This document shows, in pieces, positions 1 through 7,897 of a stretch of DNA of 14,016 nt. Both the position numbers and the translations under genes were made by a program. Source of the stretch: Bacteroidota bacterium (lineage in GTDB: Bacteria; Bacteroidota; Bacteroidia; Chitinophagales; Chitinophagaceae); the NCBI GenBank assembly GCA_023427575.1, contig JAEZAY010000239.1:1-14016 (forward strand), read 5' to 3'. Positions within the stretch are counted from its first letter, which is position 1. Each line of letters begins with the position of its first letter. A model generated the notes under the pieces. That model saw nothing but the letters and a program-made list of their open reading frames with translations, did no database searches and was not told the origin of the DNA.

Positions 1-1095
1 GGTTAGCATGGCCGGATCGCTGATGAAGTAAATTGAAATCAGTCCAAGCCCGCCGGCAGTCAGCGAAATCGCATGGGTAAACTTTCGACCGATATATTTG
101 GCAATAAATGGCAGGCAAAGCGCATAAAACATGGCAACCAGATTATATACGCCAAATGCAGAGCTCACTTTATTACCGGCTTCATTGTATTCAACGGTTT
201 TTGAATAATCGCCCTCAAGTCCGTACACATGAGTAGCAACCGAATCGGTGGTAAATACCCACATGCTGAATAATGCGAACCAGCTAAAAAATTGCACAAG
301 TCCCAACTGTTTCATGGTTCGCGGCATATTCCGGAAATCGTTCATTATCTGGCCAAGCCCGGTTTTCTTTGTAGAAGGCTCGGGCTTTCCGTGGTATTGT
401 TCATATTCGGCGGGTGGGTATTCCCGGGAAAAGAAAACGGTTACCAGAATGGCGGCCATAAAAACCGCAGCTCCTATATAAAACGAATATTTTATGTTAT
501 CTGCGATGCCATCATCGCCCGCTTCCATGCTTACGCCGTTATTGGCCAGCAATTCGGGGAGATAAGAACCCGCTACCGCACCCAAACCAATCAGGAAGGT
601 CTGAATGCTGAAACCGGTGGTTCGCTGCTGGTCGGGGAGATTATCGGCAACCAGAGCCCGGAATGGCTCCATCGCAATGTTAAAGGATGCATCCATTACC
701 ATCACCATTCCGGCGCCGATCCAGAGTGCTGGAATAATCCCTGCCAGCGCGCCCGAATTGGGTAGAAAGATCAATGCCAGCGATGAGAGTATGGCGCCCA
801 CCAGAAAATATGGTTTTCGTCTTCCCAGGCGGTTCCAGGTTTTATCGCTGTAGTGACCAATTATGGGCTGAACGATCATACCTACCAGCGGAGCCACTAT
901 CCAGAACAATGGTAACTGCTCAACATCCGCACCAAAGGATCGAAGAATCCGGCTGGTATTTCCATTTTGAAGCGCGAAACCGAACTGGATTCCGAGGAAT
1001 CCAAAGCTCATCATAAAGATCTGAACGATGGATAAACGCGGTTTCGACCGCAATTGCCCCGTTTTATGGGGAGAAGCCGTGTTGGTCAGGGCCAT
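1..1095 (-). CDS. Sugar permease, SLC45/GPH-like MFS transporter (3' end cut by window edge)
   Basis: The minus-strand frame opens at ATG 1093-1095 and stays open through base 1, giving the first 365 residues; the C-terminus lies outside the window. The protein is hydrophobic, with several membrane segments visible from about residue 21. The loop after the second segment carries the MFS signature at residues 80-95 (GHYSDKTWNRLGRRKP), in the RxGRRKP form typical of the SLC45/sucrose-proton symporter branch. A hydrophilic stretch at about 221-255 is a plausible central cytoplasmic loop. Loops at about 185-201 and 290-311 are rich in acidic and polar residues. From family knowledge, relatives in Bacteroidota often sit with maltose phosphorylase (GH65) and other alpha-glucan genes and import maltose or similar sugars; here the substrate is inference. 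A 19-bp perfect palindrome lies 16 bp upstream of the start. Family assignment is fairly sure; substrate is not. Confidence 0.82.
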   Translation of the reverse strand, partial: MALTNTASPHKTGQLRSKPRLSIVQIFMMSFGFLGIQFGFALQNGNTSRILRSFGADVEQLPLFWIVAPLVGMIVQPIIGHYSDKTWNRLGRRKPYFLVGAILSSLALIFLPNSGALAGIIPALWIGAGMVMVMDASFNIAMEPFRALVADNLPDQQRTTGFSIQTFLIGLGAVAGSYLPELLANNGVSMEAGDDGIADNIKYSFYIGAAVFMAAILVTVFFSREYPPAEYEQYHGKPEPSTKKTGLGQIMNDFRNMPRTMKQLGLVQFFSWFALFSMWVFTTDSVATHVYGLEGDYSKTVEYNEAGNKVSSAFGVYNLVAMFYALCLPFIAKYIGRKFTHAISLTAGGLGLISIYFISDPAMLT

Positions 1096-1111
1096 AAAGC
1101 AAGCTTAGTTT

Positions 1112-1130
1112 TGGATATGTAATATATCCA
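1112..1130. promoter_or_regulatory. Palindrome upstream of the sugar permease, candidate operator
   Basis: TGGATAT, a 5-base spacer GTAAT, then ATATCCA: perfect 7-bp arms, ending 16 bp before the permease ATG on the minus strand. The position would overlap the promoter or leader, so it could be an operator for a local sugar regulator. It is A+T-rich, so chance is possible. No regulator gene is visible nearby. Confidence 0.3.
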
Positions 1131-1288
1131 TAATAAATATACATAAAAAGATTTCTGCGGATCTCAAGCTCAGAAAGCCGTCGCTTTGTTTCTTTTAAAA
1201 GCCAATTAAGATCCATCTCTGTTCCGAAGAAACGATTCAATATTGATCAAATGGTCGAAGCCTCCCCCGATTGGAAAATTTCCGGACC

Positions 1289-1320
1289 AAAAAAAACCCG
1301 CCAAAGGCAGGTTTAATTTT
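1289..1320 (-). terminator. Rho-independent terminator after glgC
   Basis: Read on the minus strand this is AAACCTGCC, loop TTT, GGCGGGTTT, then more T residues: a 9-bp stem with one U-G wobble followed by a U run. On the plus strand the wobble becomes a C-A mismatch, so the element is oriented for glgC, whose stop codon lies about 17 bp upstream of it. It would close the glgA-glgC transcript. Confidence 0.85.
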
Positions 1321-1336
1321 TTAAAGTTTTATAATC

Positions 1337-2608
1337 CTAGATCGTAAATCCATTCGGCAGTACAGCGCCTTTTTTCACAACCACAATTCCATCTTTAACG
1401 GTGTACAGGGAATGATCGGTATTGGCCAGATGGCTGCCGCCATTGATTTTGACATCATCTCCGATCCGGCAATTTTTATCCACCAGGGCGTTATTGATAT
1501 GGCAGCGGGCACCGATCCCGACATTGGGGATCCCATGCTGGCGCGCATGTTCAATCTCTTCCAGGGTTTCGAAATAATCGCTGCCCATAATATAACTATT
1601 CTCGATCACTGTTTCCAATCCTATTCTTGACCGGATGCCAATAACTGAATGATCAATCCGGGCGGCATTAATAATGCAACCTTCGGCGATAATCGTTTTG
1701 TTAATGGTGGTTCCGCTCAGTTTCGCCGGAGGCAGCATCCGGGCCCGGGTATAGATCTGTTTGGTGTTATCAAAAAGATTAAAATCGGGAATATCAGCCG
1801 TCAGTCCAAGATTAGCTTCATAAAACGAATAAATATTTCCGATATCGGTCCAGTATCCTTCATACTGATAACTGCTAACCCGGTATTTGCTCAGCGACTG
1901 GGGTAAAATCTCCTTGCCAAAGTCCGTTCCTTCCTTGAATTCTTCCTGCAGAAGATCAAACATCAGTTGCCGGTTAAAAATATAGATACCCATCGATGCC
2001 AGGTAATGCCTTCCTTCGGCCTGCATGGCCTCGCTGGTTTCGCTTTTCCACTCTTCCAGTCCTGTTTTTGGTTTTTCAATAAATCTGGTTATAATGACTT
2101 CTTCATTCTGTTTCAGAATTCCAAAATCGGAGTCGTCTTTCGCATTCTCCGGGATGGTGGCAATGGAGATATCGGATTTGGTTTCCAGATGTCGGTTCAG
2201 CATTTCATTGAAATCCATCTGATATAGCTGATCACCGGAAAGGATCAGCACAAAATCGCTGGGGAAGGTTCCGATATGCCGCAAGCTTTGCCTCACCGCA
2301 TCGGCCGTACCCTGATACCAGGTTGGATTATCCGGTGTTTGCTCCGCAGCCAGGATATCCACGAAAGCGGAACTGAAAGCGCTGAAATGATAGGTGTTTT
2401 TAATATGGCGGTTTAAGGAGGCAGAGTTAAACTGGGTTAATACAAACATCCGCGAGATCCCGGAATTGAGGCAATTTGAAATGGGGATATCCACCAGCCT
2501 GTATTTACCTGCAATGGGAACAGCCGGTTTGGAACGGCTTGCGGTTAGCGGATACAGCCTGGTTCCGGCACCGCCGCCTAAGATTACTGCTAATACTGAT
2601 TTTGACAT
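1337..2608 (-). CDS. glgC: Glucose-1-phosphate adenylyltransferase (ADP-glucose pyrophosphorylase)
   Basis: Makes ADP-glucose and pyrophosphate from ATP and glucose-1-phosphate, the committed step of bacterial glycogen synthesis in the cytoplasm. The 423-residue length is normal. The nucleotidyltransferase domain fills about the first 270 residues: GGGAGTRLYP at 11-20, KPAVP at 27-31, WYQGTADAVR at 97-106, SGDQLY at 124-129, and RFIEKPK at 175-181, whose lysine is the conserved glucose-1-phosphate-binding residue. YWTDIG (252-257) closes the domain. The C-terminal third has the hydrophobic hexapeptide pattern of a left-handed beta-helix, as expected for the regulatory domain. It lies 135 bp downstream of glgA on the same strand, probably co-transcribed, and is followed by a terminator. 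The N-terminal motifs resemble the plant/cyanobacterial branch. The start follows from MSKSVLAVILGGG, the usual N-terminus. Confidence 0.97.
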   Translation of the reverse strand: MSKSVLAVILGGGAGTRLYPLTASRSKPAVPIAGKYRLVDIPISNCLNSGISRMFVLTQFNSASLNRHIKNTYHFSAFSSAFVDILAAEQTPDNPTWYQGTADAVRQSLRHIGTFPSDFVLILSGDQLYQMDFNEMLNRHLETKSDISIATIPENAKDDSDFGILKQNEEVIITRFIEKPKTGLEEWKSETSEAMQAEGRHYLASMGIYIFNRQLMFDLLQEEFKEGTDFGKEILPQSLSKYRVSSYQYEGYWTDIGNIYSFYEANLGLTADIPDFNLFDNTKQIYTRARMLPPAKLSGTTINKTIIAEGCIINAARIDHSVIGIRSRIGLETVIENSYIMGSDYFETLEEIEHARQHGIPNVGIGARCHINNALVDKNCRIGDDVKINGGSHLANTDHSLYTVKDGIVVVKKGAVLPNGFTI

Positions 2609-2743
2609 ATTCGACTGGTTTATGTTTTTACTGGAATATCGGGATACAATCCGGTTTCATTACGGAAGCTCCGGTTTTCTGATTGAGATCGCTTTATGGA
2701 TGTTTATTCGGTTTAAATTATAATGCCATACCTTAACAGGTGG

Positions 2744-4162
2744 CTATTTTTTTATTCGCTCATATACATTTACGTACTGCTCCACGCTTTTTTCCCATCC
2801 AAAATCCAGTTCCATCATCCGCTTCCGGATGGTAGCCATTTTATCCTTATCGCGATACAGTTCTACTGCCCGCCACACCGCATGACTCAGATCACCAATA
2901 GCCGCATGATCGTAGCAAATCCCATAACCGCCCTCATCTCCAAAATCTATTACCGTATCTTTCAGGCCGCCGGTACGGCGTACCATCGGTACCGTTCCAT
3001 AGCGCATCGAATACATTTGATTTAACCCGCAGGGTTCTACCCGAGAAGGCATTAATAAAAAATCGGCACCAGCATACATCTGGTGACTCAGCTTCTCATT
3101 ATAACCGATATATACGTTATAATCATACTGAGCCATGGGTTTCAAAGCCATTAATCCGGCCTCCACCTCGGGAAAGCCGCTACCCAGAATCAGAAAATTC
3201 ATTCGGCGGCCAATATACTGGAAGCAGTCACTGATCATTGCCGGCAGCAGATCGGCGCCTTTTTCGCCTACCAGTCTCCCAATAAAAACGATCAGCGGTT
3301 TATCAAAGTCCAGATTAAAGGTTTCACAGAGCTCCATTTTATTTTTCGCCTTGCCGGCCTCTGTATCTTCTGTACCATAGCGGTGATCGAGATAAAGATC
3401 GGTGGCGGGATTCCATACCTGCATGTCGATGCCGTTAAGAATCCCGGAACATTTTCCTTTTTCGTATTCAAATAAGGCCTCAAGCCCATTGCTTTTGTAG
3501 CGGAGTTCATCCATATAGCTCTGGCTGACGGTTGTTACCGCATACGCGCATTTGATTCCGCTGGCAAGAGGGTTTAACGCATCATTCCATTCCAGCAGAC
3601 CCCATTTCCATTTATCCCATTCCGGAATAAACACGCTCTCGCCCCAGCTCATCCAGCCCTGGTATTCGGCATTATGAATGGTGAGTACGGTGGGTATTGA
3701 CCGGATCCGCGCATATTTATAACTATGCTGCATCATAAATGGAATCAGTGCCGTATGGTGATCATGAACATGAACCAGGTCGGGCTGATGCTGCCATGAA
3801 CTTAACCAGTCGAGCACCCCGATCTGAAAAGCGGTAAATCTTTCGGTATCGTCATCATAACCATATACTTTTTCGCGGTCGAGCAGCCCGTTTATGTCCA
3901 GCAAATACAAGTCAAATCCCAACACATTCGTGGCTTCCCTGATTACAGTGAACTCAAACCACCAGTTGCCCAGATTGGTATAGCCTTTATGAACAACCTC
4001 CCACTGATTGGCATAGAGAAATTTGGTTCGGTACATCGGCATGATGACCTTGGCAATATGACCGTTCTGATTCAGGTATTTTGGTAATGCGCCTACCACA
4101 TCTCCCAATCCACCGGCCTTTGCAACGGGATAACATTCTGCGCTAACATGTAAAATTTCCAT
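2744..4162 (-). CDS. glgA: Glycogen synthase (ADP-glucose alpha-1,4-glucosyltransferase, GT5)
   Basis: Transfers glucose from ADP-glucose to the non-reducing end of a growing alpha-1,4-glucan; a cytoplasmic GT-B fold enzyme. The N-terminal Rossmann domain begins MEILHVSAECYPVAKAGGLG and carries the ADP-glucose-binding K-x-GGLGD motif at 15-21. HVHDHHTALIP is at 131-141 and TIHNAEYQG at 161-169. The C-terminal domain starts around residue 285 with GRLVGEKG (295-302, nucleotide-phosphate-binding lysine 301). It carries SRVEPCGL at 373-380, whose Glu376 corresponds to the conserved acidic residue of GT5 enzymes, and RRTGGLKDTV at 395-404. The length of 472 residues is typical. It is the first gene of a glgA-glgC pair and is divergently oriented from the sugar permease-kinase pair across a 251-bp spacer. 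Stop is TAG. Confidence 0.96.
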   Translation of the reverse strand: MEILHVSAECYPVAKAGGLGDVVGALPKYLNQNGHIAKVIMPMYRTKFLYANQWEVVHKGYTNLGNWWFEFTVIREATNVLGFDLYLLDINGLLDREKVYGYDDDTERFTAFQIGVLDWLSSWQHQPDLVHVHDHHTALIPFMMQHSYKYARIRSIPTVLTIHNAEYQGWMSWGESVFIPEWDKWKWGLLEWNDALNPLASGIKCAYAVTTVSQSYMDELRYKSNGLEALFEYEKGKCSGILNGIDMQVWNPATDLYLDHRYGTEDTEAGKAKNKMELCETFNLDFDKPLIVFIGRLVGEKGADLLPAMISDCFQYIGRRMNFLILGSGFPEVEAGLMALKPMAQYDYNVYIGYNEKLSHQMYAGADFLLMPSRVEPCGLNQMYSMRYGTVPMVRRTGGLKDTVIDFGDEGGYGICYDHAAIGDLSHAVWRAVELYRDKDKMATIRKRMMELDFGWEKSVEQYVNVYERIKK

Positions 4163-4413
4163 CTTTATTAAACCCTTTTCTTACCTTATCTGCTGCCCCT
4201 GCCATCTTACACACTAAATTTAAACCGATTAAAAAAAAACTTGCCAGTTGCGTACAGGTAAAACCTGCTTATGGTTACATTATTAAACTGGGAATGAAAG
4301 ATTTGCCTTTTCAATTTAGGAAGAGTTTGTAAATGAATCATCAAGAGATGAAAAAATTTTTCTCATCCGAAAAACTTGGTACTTTCAGGCCTTAAATCAA
4401 TAACTGATTGCAG
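4163..4413. promoter_or_regulatory. Divergent intergenic region between glgA and the sugar permease gene
   Basis: This 251-bp A+T-rich spacer must hold the promoters of both divergent units. Two symmetric elements are visible. One is a 21-bp near-palindrome at 4347-4367 (GATGA, A/T-rich core, TCATC; one mismatched base pair plus the centre), 46 bp before the permease ATG. The other is CAGGT-AAA-ACCTG at 4255-4267, 92 bp before the glgA ATG. I could not identify a convincing Bacteroidota sigma-A motif (TTTG ... TAnnTTTG) on either strand. The palindromes are candidate operators for a shared sugar-responsive regulator; this is inference. Confidence 0.4.
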
Positions 4414-5892
4414 ATGAATCAAAAAACCAAATGGTCGCAGTTTATAGTTTTAATCAGTGTATTTTTCTTCTGGGGCTTTGTAGCGGCAAGCAACGACATT
4501 CTGATTCCTGTTTTTAAAGATGCTTTAGATCTGAGCATCACGCAGTCACAGATGATCTCCTTTGCGTTTTATGTGGCTTATACCGTTGGTTCAATAATAT
4601 ATTACCTTGTTTCGAAAAGTACCGGCTCCGATCTTTTAAACCGCATCGGGTACAAAAACGGTATTGCGGTCGGACTTGTAATCTCGGCTCTGGGAACGCT
4701 GTTGTTTTATCCCGCTGCCGAATCGGCCTCCTTTCCATTATTGATTATTGGGTTGTTTATAGTGGGTCTTGGCTTTTCTCTCCAGCAAATCGCTGCAAAC
4801 CCTCTTGCTATTGTAATGGGCGATCCGAAAACCGGCTCACAGCGTTTAAGTCTTGCCGGTGGTATCAATAATTTCGGGACCACCATCGGGCCTGTTATTG
4901 TAAGCTTTGCGATTTTTGGTGCCATTTCTACCGATGGGATTGCCAATGTGGCCAGTATTGAATCGGTAAAAACTCCATACCTGATCCTTGGAGCTTTGTT
5001 TATTGTAGTGGCACTGATCTTCAAGTTTTCACCGCTTCCGAATAAAATTGAAATCGAAGAAGATACGGCCGCCATTTCCTCGCCGACCGATGTATCGGAA
5101 CTGGAAGAAACCCATGCTGTAAAAGTTAAGAAATCGGCGCTGAACTATTCTCAACTGGTGTTGGGGATGATCGCGATCTTTTTATATGTTGGAGTGGAAG
5201 TATCTACTGCCAGCAATTTTCCCATCTTCATGCAGGAAGAGTTGAACACACCCACCGAGCAGATCGCTCCTTATGTATCTTTATATTGGGCGAGCCTGAT
5301 GATCGGTAGGTGGACTTCATCGGTAGGTGCCTTTGATTTAAAAATGGGAACCCAGCGCCTGCTGCGCTTCCTGATGCCCTACCTGGCTTTTGCCGTTTTC
5401 CTGCTGGTAAACAAAATCGCCAATCACGATCTGGGGCCCTTTTACATTTACGCATTGGTAATAATTGCCATGATTGTGGGCGATATCCTCAGCCGCGGAA
5501 ATCCGGCCCGGCTCCTTCTAATCTTTTCGCTGATGGCCATTGTTGCCCTGATGATCGGAATCCTTGCCGGCGGAATGGTTAGCGTTTATGCATTTATCAG
5601 CGTGGGCTTGTTTTGCTCTACTCTATGGCCCTGTATCTTCACCCTTTCAATTGCAGGTCTTGGTAAACATACCAATCAGGGCGCAAGCTTCCTGGTTATG
5701 ATGATCATGGGTGGAGGCATTATCAGCCTGCTTCAGGGCTACCTGGCTGAACCGCACCTGCTGGGCATTCAATGGTCATATCTGGTGGGCGTAGCCTGTT
5801 TTGCTTACCTGGCGTTTTATGCAGTGAAGGCTAAATCAATACTGAAATCTCAGGGAATCGATTACGATCAAAAAATTACCGGCGGACATTAA
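4414..5892 (+). CDS. Sugar:proton symporter, FHS (FucP/GlcP-like) MFS family
   Basis: Predicted inner-membrane symporter importing a hexose, probably glucose or a related sugar. The 492-residue protein is hydrophobic along most of its length. It shows the FHS-family N-terminus with FFFWGFVAASNDILIPVFK at 17-35; the Asn-Asp pair corresponds to the proton-coupling Asp46 region of E. coli FucP. It also has LQQIAANPLA (123-132) in segment 4 and the long C-terminal block around residues 401-445 with LGKHTNQGASF. At the position of FucP Glu135 there is Gln125, which from memory is usual in the glucose/galactose branch rather than the fucose branch. A hydrophilic acidic segment at about 208-240 is the central loop. 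An in-frame TTG at 4408 would add two residues; I chose the ATG. The ROK kinase follows after 10 bp, almost certainly in one operon, so imported sugar is probably phosphorylated at once. Substrate is inferred. Confidence 0.9.
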   Translation: MNQKTKWSQFIVLISVFFFWGFVAASNDILIPVFKDALDLSITQSQMISFAFYVAYTVGSIIYYLVSKSTGSDLLNRIGYKNGIAVGLVISALGTLLFYPAAESASFPLLIIGLFIVGLGFSLQQIAANPLAIVMGDPKTGSQRLSLAGGINNFGTTIGPVIVSFAIFGAISTDGIANVASIESVKTPYLILGALFIVVALIFKFSPLPNKIEIEEDTAAISSPTDVSELEETHAVKVKKSALNYSQLVLGMIAIFLYVGVEVSTASNFPIFMQEELNTPTEQIAPYVSLYWASLMIGRWTSSVGAFDLKMGTQRLLRFLMPYLAFAVFLLVNKIANHDLGPFYIYALVIIAMIVGDILSRGNPARLLLIFSLMAIVALMIGILAGGMVSVYAFISVGLFCSTLWPCIFTLSIAGLGKHTNQGASFLVMMIMGGGIISLLQGYLAEPHLLGIQWSYLVGVACFAYLAFYAVKAKSILKSQGIDYDQKITGGH

Positions 5893-5902
5893 TAAAAATA
5901 AA

Positions 5903-6892
5903 ATGGCAGACAGAGTGAATTCAGTACAGCCTCTCGCGATCGGCATTGATATTGGGGGAACAGGAACAAAGTTTGGAATTGTAGACAGAAATGCCAACAT
6001 CTTATTTTCCAGTGAAATTTCCACCCGGGGCCATCTCGAAGTGGAAGGTTTTATTGACGAATTATACCTGGCGCTTGCACCGCTGATCGAAAAAGTGGGC
6101 GGCGTGGAAAGGATCTCCGGTATTGGTGTGGGAGCTCCAAACGGGAATTATTATACCGGCACCATCGAATATGCGCCCAATCTGCCCTGGAAAGGAATTA
6201 TTCCGCTGGCCAGGCTGATCCAGGACCGCTTTGGTCTTCCCGTAGTTCTTACCAATGATGCCAATGCCGCAGCCATTGGTGAAATGATGTACGGGGCGGC
6301 ACAGGGCATGAAAGATTTTATTATGATCACGCTGGGTACCGGTGTGGGCAGCGGTATTGTAGCCAATGGAAAATTGATTTATGGCCATGATGGTTTTGCC
6401 GGAGAATTAGGCCATACCATAACAATTCCCAACGGACGCCTGCATGAAGGAACCGGAAAATACGGTTCACTGGAAAGTTATGCTTCGGCTACTGGTGTAC
6501 GTTTAACAGCACTCGAAGTGCTTCAGAAGAGTACCGAAGACAGCTTATTGCGCAAGGTTCCTGTGGCCCAGCTCGATTCGAAATACGTGTATGATGCCGC
6601 CATTCAGGGTGATAAGCTGGCTCAGGAAATCTTTGAATTTACAGGTCAGATTCTTGGTCTGGCCCTTGCCAATTTTGTAATGTTCTCCAGTCCGGAAGCC
6701 ATTATCCTGTTTGGAGGGCTCACCAAATCCGGCGACCTGATTCTGAAGCCCACCCGTGAAAGTATGGAAGCCAACCTGATCCAGGTTTTCCGAAATAAGG
6801 TTAAGATTTTAGTGAGTCATCTCAAGGAGGCCGATGCGGCTATTCTGGGCGCCAGCGCGCTGGTTTGGGATATGAATAAAGAGTTGATCTGA
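5903..6892 (+). CDS. ROK-family sugar kinase (probable glucokinase) lacking the zinc-cysteine motif
   Basis: Probably phosphorylates the hexose brought in by the upstream permease (ATP + glucose to glucose-6-phosphate). The 329 residues fit the ROK family: phosphate-1 loop DIGGTGTK (16-23), TNDANAAAIGE (117-127) with catalytic Asp119, adenosine-binding region LGTGVGSGIV (144-153), GELGH (167-171) with the conserved Glu and His, and FGGL (270-273). There is no N-terminal helix-turn-helix, so it is an enzyme rather than a NagC/XylR-type repressor. Odd feature: the family's Cys-x-Cys-Gly-x-x-Gly-Cys zinc motif is replaced at 182-191 by EGTGKYGSLE, so all three cysteines are gone while the flanking ESYASATG is intact. 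The start is ATG 10 bp after the permease stop. It ends 22 bp from the convergent glycosidase-domain gene with no clear terminator between. Sugar specificity (glucose versus mannose or others) is inference. Confidence 0.9.
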   Translation: MADRVNSVQPLAIGIDIGGTGTKFGIVDRNANILFSSEISTRGHLEVEGFIDELYLALAPLIEKVGGVERISGIGVGAPNGNYYTGTIEYAPNLPWKGIIPLARLIQDRFGLPVVLTNDANAAAIGEMMYGAAQGMKDFIMITLGTGVGSGIVANGKLIYGHDGFAGELGHTITIPNGRLHEGTGKYGSLESYASATGVRLTALEVLQKSTEDSLLRKVPVAQLDSKYVYDAAIQGDKLAQEIFEFTGQILGLALANFVMFSSPEAIILFGGLTKSGDLILKPTRESMEANLIQVFRNKVKILVSHLKEADAAILGASALVWDMNKELI

Positions 6893-6914
6893 ACTTCAAC
6901 CCATTGTTGATAAG

Positions 6915-7856
6915 CTATTTTTTCCGGATCATAAACACTGCCGGAACCGCTCGCTGACCCTGCCTGTCGGAAGGCCGGATGGTTTCTTTTCCATTCACCA
7001 GCAGGCAACTGCTGCCGCCTCCGTCCAGGTTTAGCGCTTCCACGCATTTCAGTTCAACAAACAGTTCTGCCATTTCATCGAGGCTGATCCCCTCCGCCAC
7101 TCCTTTTGATCTCCCTTCCACCACCAGCAGGATCAACTTCCGGTTTTTAGTATAGCCCATCGCTGTTCTTGGATGAAGGTCATTCAAACCGGTGGGAAAC
7201 ATTTGCTCCTCCCTGTTTGTAATAAACTTTTTTCCGTTTTTAACCAGAACGGGACCGCCCCCGATAGCGGTTTTCATTCGCCAGAATTTCCACTGGTCAT
7301 TTGTTTGTAAATCGCGGAACGAAGGATCGGGATTGATTCCTTTTGCCAGAATGGGCGAATCCTGAAAAGCATAGGGATAGGCTTCGGCGGTATCAGTGAA
7401 AAGCCAGGCAACATCTGCCTTTCGCGACCGGCTGATTCCAATGGCACTGCGGGTGGGATAATAAAAAGAATCCGGCGCCTGGCTCTTTAATGCCGGTACA
7501 TTGTAGGCCTCCATTTTCCCGTTCCGGATCACCACATTTAAATTCTGATTGGTTTGAAACGAAAAAAAAGTTCCGTTCATAACCAGATATGAAGGACCAT
7601 AAATTGAATCGTATTGCGAAGGCGTGTATCGTTTACCCCCGCCGGTTTCCGTTGTGAATTCAAGCTTCCGGTCTTTCAGATCGGCTTCAACATAATAGGC
7701 GCGAAACGCACGGCCATTTAGCGAATCGGTACTTAAATATACTTTAACAGAGGCTGGCAGGGATCCGAACCGGCTGCTTACATTTTCCCATTTTCGCTGT
7801 GCTGTTAGCGTTAGTGGGATCGTACAGATCAAAAGGAATACCATTACCGGCTTCAT
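6915..7856 (-). CDS. Exported phosphodiester glycosidase-domain (NAGPA/DUF2233) protein
   Basis: Predicted secreted or periplasmic protein of 313 residues. A Sec signal peptide spans residues 1 to about 19-20 (hydrophobic FLLICTIPLTLTAQ, probable signal peptidase I cleavage near TLTA-Q; the Cys at 11 does not sit in a proper lipobox). The rest matches the phosphodiester glycosidase domain named after the mammalian enzyme that uncovers mannose-6-phosphate by removing GlcNAc: VMNGTFF (92-98), GGGPVL (199-204), HPRTAMG (228-234), VVEGR (245-249) and NLDGGGSS (276-283). The natural substrate in bacteria is generally unknown; a glycosyl-phosphate ester in cell-wall glycans or exopolysaccharide is possible but inferred. 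It lies 41 bp downstream of lipA on the same strand, so it may be read from the lipA promoter, although no functional link is apparent. It is convergent with the ROK kinase. Confidence 0.85.
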   Translation of the reverse strand: MKPVMVFLLICTIPLTLTAQRKWENVSSRFGSLPASVKVYLSTDSLNGRAFRAYYVEADLKDRKLEFTTETGGGKRYTPSQYDSIYGPSYLVMNGTFFSFQTNQNLNVVIRNGKMEAYNVPALKSQAPDSFYYPTRSAIGISRSRKADVAWLFTDTAEAYPYAFQDSPILAKGINPDPSFRDLQTNDQWKFWRMKTAIGGGPVLVKNGKKFITNREEQMFPTGLNDLHPRTAMGYTKNRKLILLVVEGRSKGVAEGISLDEMAELFVELKCVEALNLDGGGSSCLLVNGKETIRPSDRQGQRAVPAVFMIRKK

Positions 7857-7897
7857 AAGGCAGTTTGTTTACGTAAAACAAGACAATAGAAAGAAAA

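Noticed and set aside
1064..1216. 50-codon minus-strand ORF overlapping the left permease start in another frame
   Set aside because: Short, overlapping a well-supported start, with no motif; likely chance in an A+T-rich leader.
4255..4267. CAGGT-AAA-ACCTG as a terminator or operator
   Set aside because: Arms of only 5 bp and no U run; kept only as a minor element of the divergent spacer.
4333..4395. 20-codon ORF upstream of the FHS permease, spanning the palindrome
   Set aside because: Too short to support, and its middle is simply the A/T-rich palindrome; no ribosome-binding site is seen.
4408..4413. TTG start two codons before the FHS permease ATG
   Set aside because: A normal ATG follows directly, with the expected N-terminus; nothing favours TTG.
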